Source: Verrucomicrobia subdivision 3 bacterium UBA693 (GTDB lineage Bacteria > Verrucomicrobiota > Verrucomicrobiia > Limisphaerales > UBA8199). Taken from it: DNA of 64,000 nt. Positions 43,193-52,354 of the stretch are shown piece by piece; position 1 is the stretch's first letter, and the number at the start of each line of letters is the position of its first letter. The translations under genes were made by a program, and so were the position numbers. Location: NCBI GenBank assembly GCA_002298785.1, contig DBMR01000011.1:124001-188000 (forward strand), written 5' to 3'. The notes below the pieces were generated by a model that saw only the letters and a program-made list of their open reading frames with translations, did no database searches and was not told the DNA's origin.

Positions 43193-45754
43193 CCAGGCAA
43201 ACTCGCCCTGCTCCACACTCCAATCATTCCCAAAATATCCGGTCCCCAGCACCGCCGCGCTGCCTTGCACCAGCGTCTCCGGCCCAAACACGGTACAATC
43301 CGGAAACGCGACCCCGGCCATGAAATAGGGCACTCGGTCGGTAAGCCTTGAGCCAATCGGGCCGGAACCGCTGATCACGGCCACCGAGGCGCAATCACTG
43401 CCCGGCCGCGGCCGGCAAAACAAACACGCCAGGTCTTCACCCCGCAGCTCGCGGGTGCCAATCTTCACGACCCCACGTTTCACTTGCACCGGGCTTTGGC
43501 CCAGCAGCGCTGGCCAGGCGGCGTTATTATCCGCATTCCCATAGAGGATCACCCCGCGGTCCGGTTCTTTCCCGGCATCAAACGCCGTGTCGGCCATCAC
43601 GTCCACTGCGCCGTTGCCCCGGTACCACCAGGTTTCGGAATCAAAGCGGGCTTTCGCGTAGGCCCAGGCGTTTTCCTCAGGTGTGCCCTGCGTCGCGTAA
43701 ACGAAAATCATCCGATGACCAAAGGCTTCCTTGAACGGCCCGTAGCGATGGGGCCCCTTCTGCGCGAGCGCCGGCGCGCGGCTGATCTCCCATTTGGCGC
43801 CGGTGCGCTCGAGCCAAATCTTCGGCTCCCGCTCCGGACGCGGGAGGTTTTCAAATTTCTGTCCATCCAGCTCGACGGTGATATTCCCGCTTGGTTTGAC
43901 GTGTCCGAGCGCCAGCGAGAGCCGCGCCACATTTTCAGTCGTGCCCGCGAATTGGCGCCGGACCGGATCGTAATGGATCACCACGCTGCTTTTCGCAAGC
44001 GCGTGTTGCTGGGCGGCGATTGTGACCCAGTGAGACGAGGCGGAGATGCCGGGATTCGCCGTCGAGAAGTTGATGTCGGAGATACTCTCGTCAGCCGGTA
44101 TCTTGTGCCGGGCGAAAAGGTCAAAAATGGGCGGCCAATCCACACATTGATTTCCCCACCAATGCCCTGCACCGGGTTGCTCGTGATACGTGAAGTCCCG
44201 ATGAAACTCGCTCAAATGCTCTCGCATGGTGCGCGCTTCCGTCACCGGAACATTGTCGTCTGCATCTCCGTGCAGGACATAAATCCCCTGATGCAGGTAA
44301 TTGCTGGACAGGGCCAGCGTATCCCCGGGAGTGGAGGCGCGCTGCAGGAGCTGTTGCACAGGGTCCGTGCTTTCTTTGCGATCCGAGCCCCCGTATGACC
44401 AGAAGCTGATCCAGCCCGCGCTGGGCGCGATCGCGGCAAAACGGTCGGGGAAGGTCACCCCTAATTGCCACGTGCCATGCCCGCCCATGGAATGGCCCGT
44501 GAGATAAGTCTGGCTCGGATCAGTCTTGAACTTCGCCTGCGCCAGCGCGAGCACTTCCATCGCATCGTGCCGGCCCCAGTCTTCCCAATCGAAACCATAA
44601 GGACGCCGGTTCGTCGGCGCCACCACTGTCCCCCAGGTTTTGCTGGAATAGGCGGCCGCCTGCCCCATCGCCTCCACGGAAGCACCGTGGGTGGACAAAA
44701 ACAGCGCCCGCGCCGGTTGGTTCTTCGTCAACGGTTGGGCCGGGGCCACCGCGTAATACTGGACGCTGCCGTCAATGTCGCTGCGAAAGGTCTGCTTGTA
44801 ATGCTCGTCCGGACGCCGCAGCCGCACCGTGGTCAGGTGCGAATCCAGCCATTCGCCGCCACGCGCTTTGCCTCGCCCGAGGTCGAGTTTCAGCGAGAGA
44901 ACGTTGGTTTCGGCGCTCGCGCGCGGTTCGATCCGGAAGCCTACCTTACGCGAACTAAGCGGCGGGATCGCGGCCAGCGTGGTAGTGGCCGCTTTACGCC
45001 CTCCGCAGGCGGCGTGCAATGAAAGGTCCGTCAGGAAATTCGTCGTGCAGTTTACCACCACCACCGCTCCCCAAGCCTCGGCCTTATCTCCCTGAATGAT
45101 ATCCGGCAAGGTCAGGTCCCGGGTGTTGAGCAGCACCGGCCCTTTGGGCTGCACAAGTTTGGCCCGCACCCGGCCCCGTGAAAATTGAAACAGGAAATCA
45201 TTCGTGCCGGCTCGTAGCTGCACCGGCAATTGCAGTATCCCGTTTCCATAAGGATCCCCAACCCGCGGCTCACCGTTAACATAAACCGCGTCCTGCCCAG
45301 AAACCTCCAAAATCCGGATCTCCCCGGCCACGCTCTGGTACGGCACATACAAGTAGCCGCCACCGCCACGCCCGCGCCCGGTACCGGCCCCGGTCGGCGC
45401 GTTCGAAAACTCGCCATCCTCCGTCGCAGTCGCCGCTTCCCAGACCCGGTTCGTCCCGTCCGAACGCGTGAGGACTTCGCCCAGGACCGGACGTTTCCAT
45501 TCACCTTTGACCAGCAAGGCCTCCACCGCGTCCGTGTGAAACGGGTTCCGGCCATAGCGCCCAACCGAACGGATGTCGAGACCCTGCCGGAAAACCACTT
45601 CCCCCGCCGAATCGTCGGGAGCCGCAGAGGCTGGATCGCCACTTCCCAGCATCATTAGCGAGACGAACATGCCCCCGGACAAAAGCCGCCGCAGCGAGGT
45701 TTCAAACTTAATTACCTTCCTGGCTTGAAGTGTGTGCGTCATGCAGAGCAGCAT
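43184..45754 (-). CDS. Secreted alpha/beta-hydrolase (prolyl-oligopeptidase/esterase type)
   Basis: A protein of 856 residues. The signal segment is FVSLMMLGSGDPASA; starts at 45754 and 45742 are both possible. An N-terminal beta-sandwich region with a Gly/Arg-rich patch is followed by an alpha/beta-hydrolase domain near residues 340-560: Ser nucleophile in LTGHSMGGHGTW, Asp in HGDADDNVPV, His in PGAGHWWGNQ. A C-terminal domain of about 280 residues follows (GHRMIFVYATQGTPEEN, GVILYGNADNN, CLFCRPRPGS). The family includes feruloyl and glucuronoyl esterase-like enzymes and peptidases; the target is not clear. It converges on the SGNH gene and diverges from the DUF5054 gene. Confidence 0.85.
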   Translation of the reverse strand: MLLCMTHTLQARKVIKFETSLRRLLSGGMFVSLMMLGSGDPASAAPDDSAGEVVFRQGLDIRSVGRYGRNPFHTDAVEALLVKGEWKRPVLGEVLTRSDGTNRVWEAATATEDGEFSNAPTGAGTGRGRGGGGYLYVPYQSVAGEIRILEVSGQDAVYVNGEPRVGDPYGNGILQLPVQLRAGTNDFLFQFSRGRVRAKLVQPKGPVLLNTRDLTLPDIIQGDKAEAWGAVVVVNCTTNFLTDLSLHAACGGRKAATTTLAAIPPLSSRKVGFRIEPRASAETNVLSLKLDLGRGKARGGEWLDSHLTTVRLRRPDEHYKQTFRSDIDGSVQYYAVAPAQPLTKNQPARALFLSTHGASVEAMGQAAAYSSKTWGTVVAPTNRRPYGFDWEDWGRHDAMEVLALAQAKFKTDPSQTYLTGHSMGGHGTWQLGVTFPDRFAAIAPSAGWISFWSYGGSDRKESTDPVQQLLQRASTPGDTLALSSNYLHQGIYVLHGDADDNVPVTEARTMREHLSEFHRDFTYHEQPGAGHWWGNQCVDWPPIFDLFARHKIPADESISDINFSTANPGISASSHWVTIAAQQHALAKSSVVIHYDPVRRQFAGTTENVARLSLALGHVKPSGNITVELDGQKFENLPRPEREPKIWLERTGAKWEISRAPALAQKGPHRYGPFKEAFGHRMIFVYATQGTPEENAWAYAKARFDSETWWYRGNGAVDVMADTAFDAGKEPDRGVILYGNADNNAAWPALLGQSPVQVKRGVVKIGTRELRGEDLACLFCRPRPGSDCASVAVISGSGPIGSRLTDRVPYFMAGVAFPDCTVFGPETLVQGSAAVLGTGYFGNDWSVEQGEFAWKN

Positions 45755-45938
45755 GGACTAAAGCCCCAATGAACTTCAATGCCCCATTTCAGCCGGTCAC
45801 CGGTAGTCGCCAGTTCGAAATGGGTGCTTTTCCCTGTCGGCTCCCTGCGATTATCATCAGGATCATCATGTTTCCCGGTTTGCGCATTCTAAAGAGCGTA
45901 CCGCACGCTGCCAAATTCCGTTTAACCCGGCCTCAACC

Positions 45939-48455
45939 ATGAACCTTTATCTCCAACGCCTCTCGGTCCTTTTTTGGGTGGTCGCCTCGTCCGCGCTCGC
46001 CGCCAATTCGCCCTCCACGCCAGACCTCGCCATCAAGGAGATTAACCTCGTCCACTTTTCCCACACGGACGTCGGTTTCACCGACAGCCCCAGTGTGTGC
46101 CGCGAACTTTACCGCCGCTACCTGGACATCGCTGTGGATAGCATTCTCGACTCGATGAAAGGCCCGCCGGAGCGGCGCTTCTTTTGGACCGCCGAATCCA
46201 CGCTCGCGGTGAACGACTGGTGGCAGGCGGCAACGCCCTCCCGACGAAAGCTGTTCCTCAAAGCCGTCAAGTCGGGCCAACTGGAAGTGACCGCGCTCGC
46301 CTGCAACAACACCCCTTTCATGAACGCCGACCAGTGGCAAACCATGGTCCACTGGCTGCCCGAGGAAGTGTGGCGCGCGGTTCAGCCCTCGGTAGCGATC
46401 CAGGATGACGTAAATGGTTTCCCGCGCGCGGGTGCCATCGCCTTGCTGGATCGTGGCGTACGGCACCTGTTCACCGGAATCAACGAGGACAGCGGCGGCG
46501 TTCCTTTCCCTCGGCCCTCCGCTTTTTGGTGGAAGATGCCGGATGGCCGCCGGCTCTTTGTCTGGTTGAACATCGGCTACGGTTCCGGGTTCGATTTCTT
46601 TGAACCGCGGGAATGGCGCCGGGGCCCTGTGCCGCGCGCCGCCGACACCACCTATCGACCGCCCCGAGCCGGGGACATACTGCGCTCCGATGAGGCCTCC
46701 GTGAGGGCAGCACACAACATATGCGTGGACCGCCTGCGCCAACTCCAAAAGGCCGGTTACCGGCATGAACTCCTCACCATCTCCATCACCAGCCAGTGGC
46801 GGTTTGATAATGATCCACCCTTCCCGCCGCTGGCGGACTTTGTCGCCGCCTGGAACCAGTTGAAACTTGAACCACGCCTGCGGCTGACCACCGCTTCCGA
46901 CGCCATGGCGCGCATGGAAAAACTCCTCGGCCCCACCGCCCCGGAATACAGCGGCGAATGGACCGATTGGTGGGCCAATGGCACGGCGTCCGCCCCGCGC
47001 GAGGTCGCTGCGAGCCGCGCCGCCAAACGATTCCTCGCCGCCGCCCAGTCACCCCTGTGGGGCCCGGTGGACCCCAACGCGCGCCGGACCATGGACGAAC
47101 TCTACCGTGATCTGTGCCTGTTCGATGAACATACCTGGGGCTCCAGCCTGAGCGTCGCCAAACCCTATAGTCTCGACACCCAGGCGCAATTCACTGAGAA
47201 GAGCCTGCTCGCCTACCGGCCCATGGCCCGCGCGGAATGGCTGCTGTCGCAACGCGTCCGCTCCCGGTTGACCGGCGATGCCGAGGGGTTTTACCTCGCC
47301 AATCCCGCCCCGGCGCCCTTTAGCGGGTGGGTGCGCATGATTGCCACGTGTCTGCGCGATAATTATCAGCAGTTGGTGGATCCACAAACCGGCGCGCGCA
47401 TGAAGCTGTATTTCGAACCCGGCATCCAACCCTGGGGTCGCCCTCAAAAACCCGGCGATCTCAGCAGCGAGGATATCTCCGCCACTTTTCCTGATCGTTC
47501 CCCCAACCAGGTGGCCAAATTCTGGGTCGAACACCTCGACGGAAATTCCCTCCGCCGCCTGCGCTTAACGACCGACCCACTGCCCGCCGAAAAAACCCCG
47601 GACACCACGGCGCCGGAGTTTAAAACCGACTCACAAGGCTGGCCGATTTCCGCAACCTGGCCTGGGATGAAGCGATCTCTGTTTCTTGAGGGATTCGGCG
47701 AATTGGTGGCCGTCAAAGTAAACGGCTTTGCGCCGCGCCATACGTTGGCCGATATCCGCGCCCGCCACGGAGAAGAGCGAGCTCGCTGGCGTGAGGAAAA
47801 GCTCACCGAAGTCACCGCCGGCGCCGAGAGCCGGGCCGTGGTCGAAGAAACCCCGCACACGCTCGTCTTTACCCAGAAGCTCCGGCATTCGCGCCTCCAA
47901 TGGGCCACCCGCGTACTCGAACTGTGGAAACGTGAGCCACGCGCCCGGCTCACGCTCCGGCTCAATCGCCTTTCCTCCGCCGCGCCCGAGATCTTTTACG
48001 TGGCTTTCCCCCTCCCCACCGGCGAGGCCTTGCCCCGGCTCGGCAACGGCGGAAAGGAATTCACGCCTTTCACGGACCAGTTGCCGGGCACCTGCCGGGA
48101 TTACTTCGCCATTGATAGCTGGGCCGATTACGCGACTTCAGACGGACATTGGCTTTGGGTCAGTCGGGACGCTCCTCTGATCTCGCTTGGTGCGACTCCC
48201 ACGTTGGCTGCACTACAGGCCCCGCCTCGTGATCCCAACCGCCTCCTCGCGATGATCTTCAACAATTTCTGGTACACAAACTTTGCCGCCGATGAACATG
48301 GCATCATGGAATTTCAATTCGACCTCCTCTGGCGCCAGTCGCTGGAGGGCAGCCCATCCGCTGTGGCGGCCGCAATGACCGCCGAACCGGTCACCCTCAT
48401 CAACCCGCCACTGCGCGAAGATTCCCGGGTGTTGAAAAACTTGTTTCACCCCTGA
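45939..48455 (+). CDS. Secreted GH38-like (DUF5054-type) protein
   Basis: A protein of 838 residues with a signal peptide (LSVLFWVVASSALAANS). The N-terminal domain resembles the GH38 alpha-mannosidase fold: metal-ligand-like His42 and Asp44 in LVHFSHTDVGFTDSP, TAESTLAVNDWW, an acidic pair in AIQDDVNGFPRAG at the nucleophile place, and LFDEHTWGSSLS with a further metal-ligand-like His. This matches what is known as DUF5054 in Bacteroidetes and Verrucomicrobia. C-terminal beta domains make up the rest. A glycosidase role is likely but has not been shown for this type. It is followed 55 bases later by the GH5-like gene in the same direction. Confidence 0.8.
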   Translation: MNLYLQRLSVLFWVVASSALAANSPSTPDLAIKEINLVHFSHTDVGFTDSPSVCRELYRRYLDIAVDSILDSMKGPPERRFFWTAESTLAVNDWWQAATPSRRKLFLKAVKSGQLEVTALACNNTPFMNADQWQTMVHWLPEEVWRAVQPSVAIQDDVNGFPRAGAIALLDRGVRHLFTGINEDSGGVPFPRPSAFWWKMPDGRRLFVWLNIGYGSGFDFFEPREWRRGPVPRAADTTYRPPRAGDILRSDEASVRAAHNICVDRLRQLQKAGYRHELLTISITSQWRFDNDPPFPPLADFVAAWNQLKLEPRLRLTTASDAMARMEKLLGPTAPEYSGEWTDWWANGTASAPREVAASRAAKRFLAAAQSPLWGPVDPNARRTMDELYRDLCLFDEHTWGSSLSVAKPYSLDTQAQFTEKSLLAYRPMARAEWLLSQRVRSRLTGDAEGFYLANPAPAPFSGWVRMIATCLRDNYQQLVDPQTGARMKLYFEPGIQPWGRPQKPGDLSSEDISATFPDRSPNQVAKFWVEHLDGNSLRRLRLTTDPLPAEKTPDTTAPEFKTDSQGWPISATWPGMKRSLFLEGFGELVAVKVNGFAPRHTLADIRARHGEERARWREEKLTEVTAGAESRAVVEETPHTLVFTQKLRHSRLQWATRVLELWKREPRARLTLRLNRLSSAAPEIFYVAFPLPTGEALPRLGNGGKEFTPFTDQLPGTCRDYFAIDSWADYATSDGHWLWVSRDAPLISLGATPTLAALQAPPRDPNRLLAMIFNNFWYTNFAADEHGIMEFQFDLLWRQSLEGSPSAVAAAMTAEPVTLINPPLREDSRVLKNLFHP

Positions 48456-48468
48456 CTCCCACGGACTC

Positions 48469-48483
48469 AGGGCTGAGCCCTGG
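48469..48483 (+). other. Short hairpin between two glycosidase genes
   Basis: CAGGGC, loop TGA, GCCCTG directly after the DUF5054 gene. No T-run follows, so it is a weak terminator at most and may act as an RNA processing or stability element in a shared transcript. Confidence 0.3.
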
Positions 48484-48510
48484 TGGACTTGTCGCCGACG
48501 CACCAAGTCT

Positions 48511-50301
48511 TTGGGCTTGATTCCAACGCCCAGGCTCCGGGATATCTTAAGGGTGCAAACCATCCGATTGAGCGGCTCTCTCCTGGCGATAACTCTGGCG
48601 CTTGCGACCATTGCACACTCGGAAACCGCGCCCACAAAACTCGAGCTGCGCTTGTCCTCCTCCAAGCCGGAGGTGTTTGAACGCGTCGAGATCGCGGTGG
48701 CCGGGATGCCCACCGCCGCCAATCCATTTGATCCAGACTTGATCTCCCTGGACCTCGAGGTCACCGCACCCTCAGGCAAAATCTCTCGTGTTCCTGGATT
48801 CTTCGCTCGGCAATACGAGCGCAAGTTGAACGGCCAACGCGAGGACCTCGATCCGCGCGGCGAAGGCTGGCAGCTCCGCTGGCTCGCGGTTGAACCAGGC
48901 CGCCATTCTCTGACGGTGACTGCCAGTCTCGGGGACCAAGTCGCGGCGCGCGGCGAGACCACGGTCGTTGCGGTACCTGGCAAGCGGCATGGCTTTGCCC
49001 GCGTCGATCCAGTCGGCAAACGCTCGTTCAAACTCGACGATGGCACCCCGCTGTTCCTCAACGGGCTGTGTGTCTGCTGGCACGGCAATCGCGGCACCTA
49101 TGACTACGATGATTGGCTCGAAAGCGAACAGCAGGCGGGCATCAACTACATCCGCATCTGGATGTGGCACCAGGCCTTCGGCATCGAATGGGATCGCGGC
49201 GACAAGCTGCGCTACCGCCTGGACAACGCCTGGCGCCTGGACCGCGTCCTTGCCGAAGCCGAGCGGCGCGGCATCTTTGTCATGCTCTGCCTCGACTACC
49301 ACGGCATCTTCGAGGTCAAACCCGATTACTGGGGCAGCAATAATTTCTGGACGCGTCACCCCTACAATTCCACCAACGGCGGCCCGTGCCTCGTCCAAAA
49401 TGATTTCTTCACCAATGCCGACGCCCGCAAACTCTACGAAAAACGTCTCCGTTATCTAGTCGCGCGCTATTCCGCCTTCCCGAATATCCTGGCCTGGGAA
49501 TTCTTCAACGAAATCGACAACGAATATGCCTATTTGAAACATGACGATGTCGTGGCCTGGCATCGCGACCTGGGCCGCCACTTGCGTGCGCTCGACCCTT
49601 ATCGCCACCTCATTTCCTCCAGCTTCACCGGCGGCAGCGAAAAGCCCGGCCTCTTTGCGCTCCCCGAAATGGATTTCTCCCAATACCACTCCTACAACCA
49701 GCCTCACCCTGCCCGGATGATGGCCCAGATGTCCGACCGCTTCTTCGAGAAATACCAAAAGCCGTTCTTCGTCAGCGAATACGGCACCGATTGGCGGGGT
49801 TGGAAACCGGATACCGACCCGCACTTCCGCGCGCTGCACCAGGCGATTTGGAGCGGGGCCTTTACAGGCGCCGCCGGCACCGGCATGACCTGGTGGTGGG
49901 AAAACATCCACTCCGCCAACCTCTACCCCCATTGGTCGGCCCTGGCTGCGTTCCTCAAGGACTCCGGCATCGGTCGCAGCGACTTGCGCCTGGCGCGTTT
50001 CGAAAAACCGGATGAATCCATCCTGCCGTTCGGCGTCACCGCCCCGGATGCCGCCCTGGTCTGGTTGCTCGATCGTGCCTGCGATTGGCCGGAGGGCGCC
50101 AAGCTGAACAATCCGCCCCCGGTCACTAGCGCCAAAGTGACTTTGTCCGGCCTCGAGAACGGGTCATGGTCGGTTCAATGGTGGAACACGCTTACGGGCA
50201 AGCCGGTAGCCAATACTGAGGCAAAGGTTTCCGGCAGCTCGCTGCTACTGGAACCGCCTCCCTTCCAGGCCGACATCGCCGCCCGCCTCCGCAAAAAATA
50301 A
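48511..50301 (+). CDS. Secreted GH5-like glycoside hydrolase
   Basis: A protein of 596 residues. After a signal segment (LLAITLALATIAHS) comes an N-terminal beta-sandwich of the DUF5060 kind (residues about 40-160), then a TIM barrel beginning SFKLDDGTPLFLNGLCVCW. The catalytic residues are Glu334 in AWEFFNEIDNEY (acid/base) and Glu423 in FVSEYGTDW (nucleophile), in the clan A arrangement. A small C-terminal domain follows (SGLENGSWSVQWWNT). The first ATG places the signal segment at residues 20-36; a GTG at 48553 would give a shorter one. Mannanase, glucanase and related activities are possible. Confidence 0.85.
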   Translation: MGLIPTPRLRDILRVQTIRLSGSLLAITLALATIAHSETAPTKLELRLSSSKPEVFERVEIAVAGMPTAANPFDPDLISLDLEVTAPSGKISRVPGFFARQYERKLNGQREDLDPRGEGWQLRWLAVEPGRHSLTVTASLGDQVAARGETTVVAVPGKRHGFARVDPVGKRSFKLDDGTPLFLNGLCVCWHGNRGTYDYDDWLESEQQAGINYIRIWMWHQAFGIEWDRGDKLRYRLDNAWRLDRVLAEAERRGIFVMLCLDYHGIFEVKPDYWGSNNFWTRHPYNSTNGGPCLVQNDFFTNADARKLYEKRLRYLVARYSAFPNILAWEFFNEIDNEYAYLKHDDVVAWHRDLGRHLRALDPYRHLISSSFTGGSEKPGLFALPEMDFSQYHSYNQPHPARMMAQMSDRFFEKYQKPFFVSEYGTDWRGWKPDTDPHFRALHQAIWSGAFTGAAGTGMTWWWENIHSANLYPHWSALAAFLKDSGIGRSDLRLARFEKPDESILPFGVTAPDAALVWLLDRACDWPEGAKLNNPPPVTSAKVTLSGLENGSWSVQWWNTLTGKPVANTEAKVSGSSLLLEPPPFQADIAARLRKK

Positions 50302-50365
50302 CCACTGCCAAGACCCCGCGCTACGAACAGCGCACGTCCATTAACCCCGCCCTAAAAGAAGAATT

Positions 50366-50587
50366 ATGCCGACCGATCCACCAGTGCGCACAAACTACAT
50401 TTTTGTAGACTACGAAAACGTGCAGGACGTGGACCTGGATCTCATCGCCGGCAAGGCCGTTAGAGTCTTCCTGGTAGTCGGCCTGCGGCGCAAATCGTTG
50501 CCCGCCGCTCTGGCTCGGCAAATCCACAAGTTCCATGATCAAGTGACATGGATCGAATCGGAGGGTGAAGTCGTTTACCACATCTAA
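50366..50587 (+). pseudogene. Truncated PIN-domain protein remnant
   Basis: Seventy-three residues with the start of a PIN/NYN-type nuclease: NYIFVDYENVQDVDLDL and VRVFLVVGLRRKSLP, then QIHKFHDQVTWIESEG. The full family is about 200 residues long and has further acidic metal ligands after this point. Here the frame stops after EGEVVYHI, in front of a duplicated piece of the abiEi gene. It looks like a gene cut by the rearrangement that made the repeats downstream. It could still be expressed, but the nuclease site is incomplete. Confidence 0.65.
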
Positions 50588-50655
50588 GCGGCACCGACAA
50601 AACCCACCGGCTGCTGCAAGGTCGCAAGCAGCACCGGACGCCCAAATGGGCGGCT

Positions 50656-50705
50656 TCATGTCATTGACTCCAGGTAAGGCCGCATCACGTTGGCCACGCG
50701 GCAGA
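50656..50705 (-). repeat. Direct repeat, copy of the abiEi 3' end
   Basis: Fifty bases that match 51746-51795 with two mismatches. On the minus strand it encodes the last residues of the antitoxin (CRVANVMRPYLESMT) and the stop. It lies after the toxin gene, so the toxin is flanked by two direct copies. No antitoxin reading frame continues upstream of it. Confidence 0.9.
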
Positions 50706-50732
50706 GTTTACAGGACTTCAAAGAGGAGGCCG

Positions 50733-50836
50733 CCACCGCCATAAACCTCCCAGTACATTCATCCTGACCATCCTGTCCCTTCTCCGTCTTCAGCCGTTCA
50801 CTCATTTTAGCTCGGTCACCTCGCGTCATTTCTCGG
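50733..50836. repeat. Dispersed repeat, copy 1
   Basis: A segment with the core ATCCTGACCATCCTGTCC, a CCGCCATAAAC left part and a CCGTTCACTCATTTTAG right part, followed by CACCTCGCGTCATT. Related copies are at 52535-52620 and 54573-54646. Its right end contains the stop codon of the toxin gene. Confidence 0.8.
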
Positions 50837-51749
50837 GCTGCCACGGCCCGCCCTTCGGCCAGTGCCCGATGAACCTTCCACCTGTTGCCGTCACCGTCAC
50901 CACTGGCGTCAGAAAGTCCCGTACCGCGCTGACGACGGTCGACAGGTTGGACTCCACCAGCTTGAACCGTCCGCGCTTCACGAACGCCTGCCATTGAAGA
51001 ACCTTCAGCGGGTTCGCAGCAAAGTCCGTCGTCAACGCGGCTGGGGTCGTTGTGAGTTCGGTCTTACGCCGCTTAAAGGTCGTCCCAATCGCCAGGCCGA
51101 GTGCTGTGCCTTCGAACTCGAACTCGTGCGCCAACACCCAGATGTCATAGAAATCCTTCATGCGGCTGTTGCCAGTTCCGAGCGCCACCATGGCCTCGAA
51201 CTTTTCCGCGATAGACGTTTCCCGAGTATACATCGCCAGCCGGGGCGCGGGGAAATCCAGTAGCACCGGGAACTCGGCCGAACGGGGCTTCGGTGTGATG
51301 GCGTCTCCGAAACCGATGTCCACCTGTAGCGGCAGCCTGATCTTTCCTAGTCGCGCCGCGAGCTTCACCCGCACGCCCTGGTAGGAAGCGTCCTCCCGGA
51401 TCGGCTCGGCGGTCACGGACCCCGGCATATACACCAGTCCGTCATCCACCACCGGCACCGCGCACAACTCCCGGAAAATGTCGGCCAGCCGTTCGATGGG
51501 AGCCGATTCGACCGACAACAAATCCAAGTCCTTCGTTGGGCGATATGGCGAACCCGCCCACACCAGGAACATCATCGCGCCTTTCACGACGAACGCCTCC
51601 GCGTGTTTGGACTGGCTTAAGCGATACATCAACCGTTCGGCGGCGTAACGCATGAGCAAGTATTGATGATCCTCGCTCAGTGCCCGTGAACGCTGGCGCA
51701 GGCGGGCGGCGACCGAGGCCGCCAAGTTGCCAGACATGGGGGTGGTCAT
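50826..51749 (-). CDS. abiEii: AbiEii-type nucleotidyltransferase toxin
   Basis: A protein of 307 residues of the AbiEii/AbiGii family. The nucleotidyltransferase part shows Lys56-Gly57 in FVVKGAMMFLVW and the acidic pair Asp74/Asp76 in YRPTKDLDLL. Further conserved parts are VRVKLAARLG, LPLQVDIGFGD, RETSIAEKFEAMVALG and NSRMKDFYDIWVLA. Type IV AbiE systems act in phage abortive infection; a related toxin (MenT) blocks tRNA by nucleotide addition. The start overlaps the antitoxin stop as ATGA, the usual arrangement. The stop codon lies in a dispersed repeat, so the last residues may have been supplied by it. Confidence 0.92.
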   Translation of the reverse strand: MTTPMSGNLAASVAARLRQRSRALSEDHQYLLMRYAAERLMYRLSQSKHAEAFVVKGAMMFLVWAGSPYRPTKDLDLLSVESAPIERLADIFRELCAVPVVDDGLVYMPGSVTAEPIREDASYQGVRVKLAARLGKIRLPLQVDIGFGDAITPKPRSAEFPVLLDFPAPRLAMYTRETSIAEKFEAMVALGTGNSRMKDFYDIWVLAHEFEFEGTALGLAIGTTFKRRKTELTTTPAALTTDFAANPLKVLQWQAFVKRGRFKLVESNLSTVVSAVRDFLTPVVTVTATGGRFIGHWPKGGPWQPEK

Positions 51750-51795
51750 GTCATTGACTCCAGGTAAGGCCTCATCACGTTGGTCACGCGGCAGA
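51746..51795 (-). repeat. Direct repeat, within the abiEi 3' end
   Basis: The source-side copy of the 50-base repeat found again at 50656-50705. Here it is part of the intact antitoxin gene and also contains the ATG of the toxin gene. Confidence 0.9.
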
Positions 51796-52354
51796 CGACG
51801 GCGAATCGATCCAGGTCAGTCCGCTTCAGCTTGCGGTAACGCAGACCCTCGCGCAACGCTTCCAGCGCCACGTCCAGCCCCACCTTGTTACGGAATTTGA
51901 AACAATCCACCACCGTCTTGGCCGCGCAATATACCCGCACCGGCACCCCTTCGATCTGGTGTTCCTCAATCCCTTCGCTAAACGCGGCCCCGGACATCCG
52001 CACCACGCGAAGCTTCGGATTCATCGACGTGGGCAGTGCCGACCGCCGCTCCACTGCCAGCCATACATCGGGTGGAAGTTGGGTTCCGATCTGGTGAAAC
52101 AGGAGCGCACTCAATAGACAAACGACGCTATGCGGCACCCGTTTGGCGACTTCTGCCAGGCTGAGATATTCCGTGTAATCGGCTTCAACCAACCGGTACA
52201 CACCCCGGCTCGTTCGCTCCACGACCCCTTTCCGGTGCAGCCGGCGCAGATTTTCGGGGTGAATCCCCACTGCCAGCAGGTCTTTCACTCGCAAGATGGG
52301 CTGCCGCCGCGCCAGCTTTAGCAGCCGGACGCTCTGTGTGGGCTTCATGGCCAT
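51746..52354 (-). CDS. abiEi: AbiEi-type transcriptional repressor/antitoxin
   Basis: A protein of 202 residues from the ATG at 52354; an ATG at 52372 in frame is inside the operator dyad and is less likely, and one at 52348 is also possible. The N-terminal winged helix is seen in SVRLLKLARRQPILRVKDL, in short LARRQPILRVKDLLAVG, then HPENLRRLHRKGVVERTSRGVYRL. The C-terminal antitoxin domain includes VPHSVVCLLSALLFHQIGT and YCAAKTVVDCFKFRNKVG. In the studied AbiE systems this protein represses the operon by binding inverted repeats and counters the toxin without binding it. It is coupled to the toxin gene by ATGA. Confidence 0.92.
   Translation of the reverse strand: MAMKPTQSVRLLKLARRQPILRVKDLLAVGIHPENLRRLHRKGVVERTSRGVYRLVEADYTEYLSLAEVAKRVPHSVVCLLSALLFHQIGTQLPPDVWLAVERRSALPTSMNPKLRVVRMSGAAFSEGIEEHQIEGVPVRVYCAAKTVVDCFKFRNKVGLDVALEALREGLRYRKLKRTDLDRFAVVCRVTNVMRPYLESMT

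Noticed and set aside
50656..51795. Direct repeats as ends of an insertion sequence
   Set aside because: They contain antitoxin codons, are in the same orientation, and no transposase lies between or near them.
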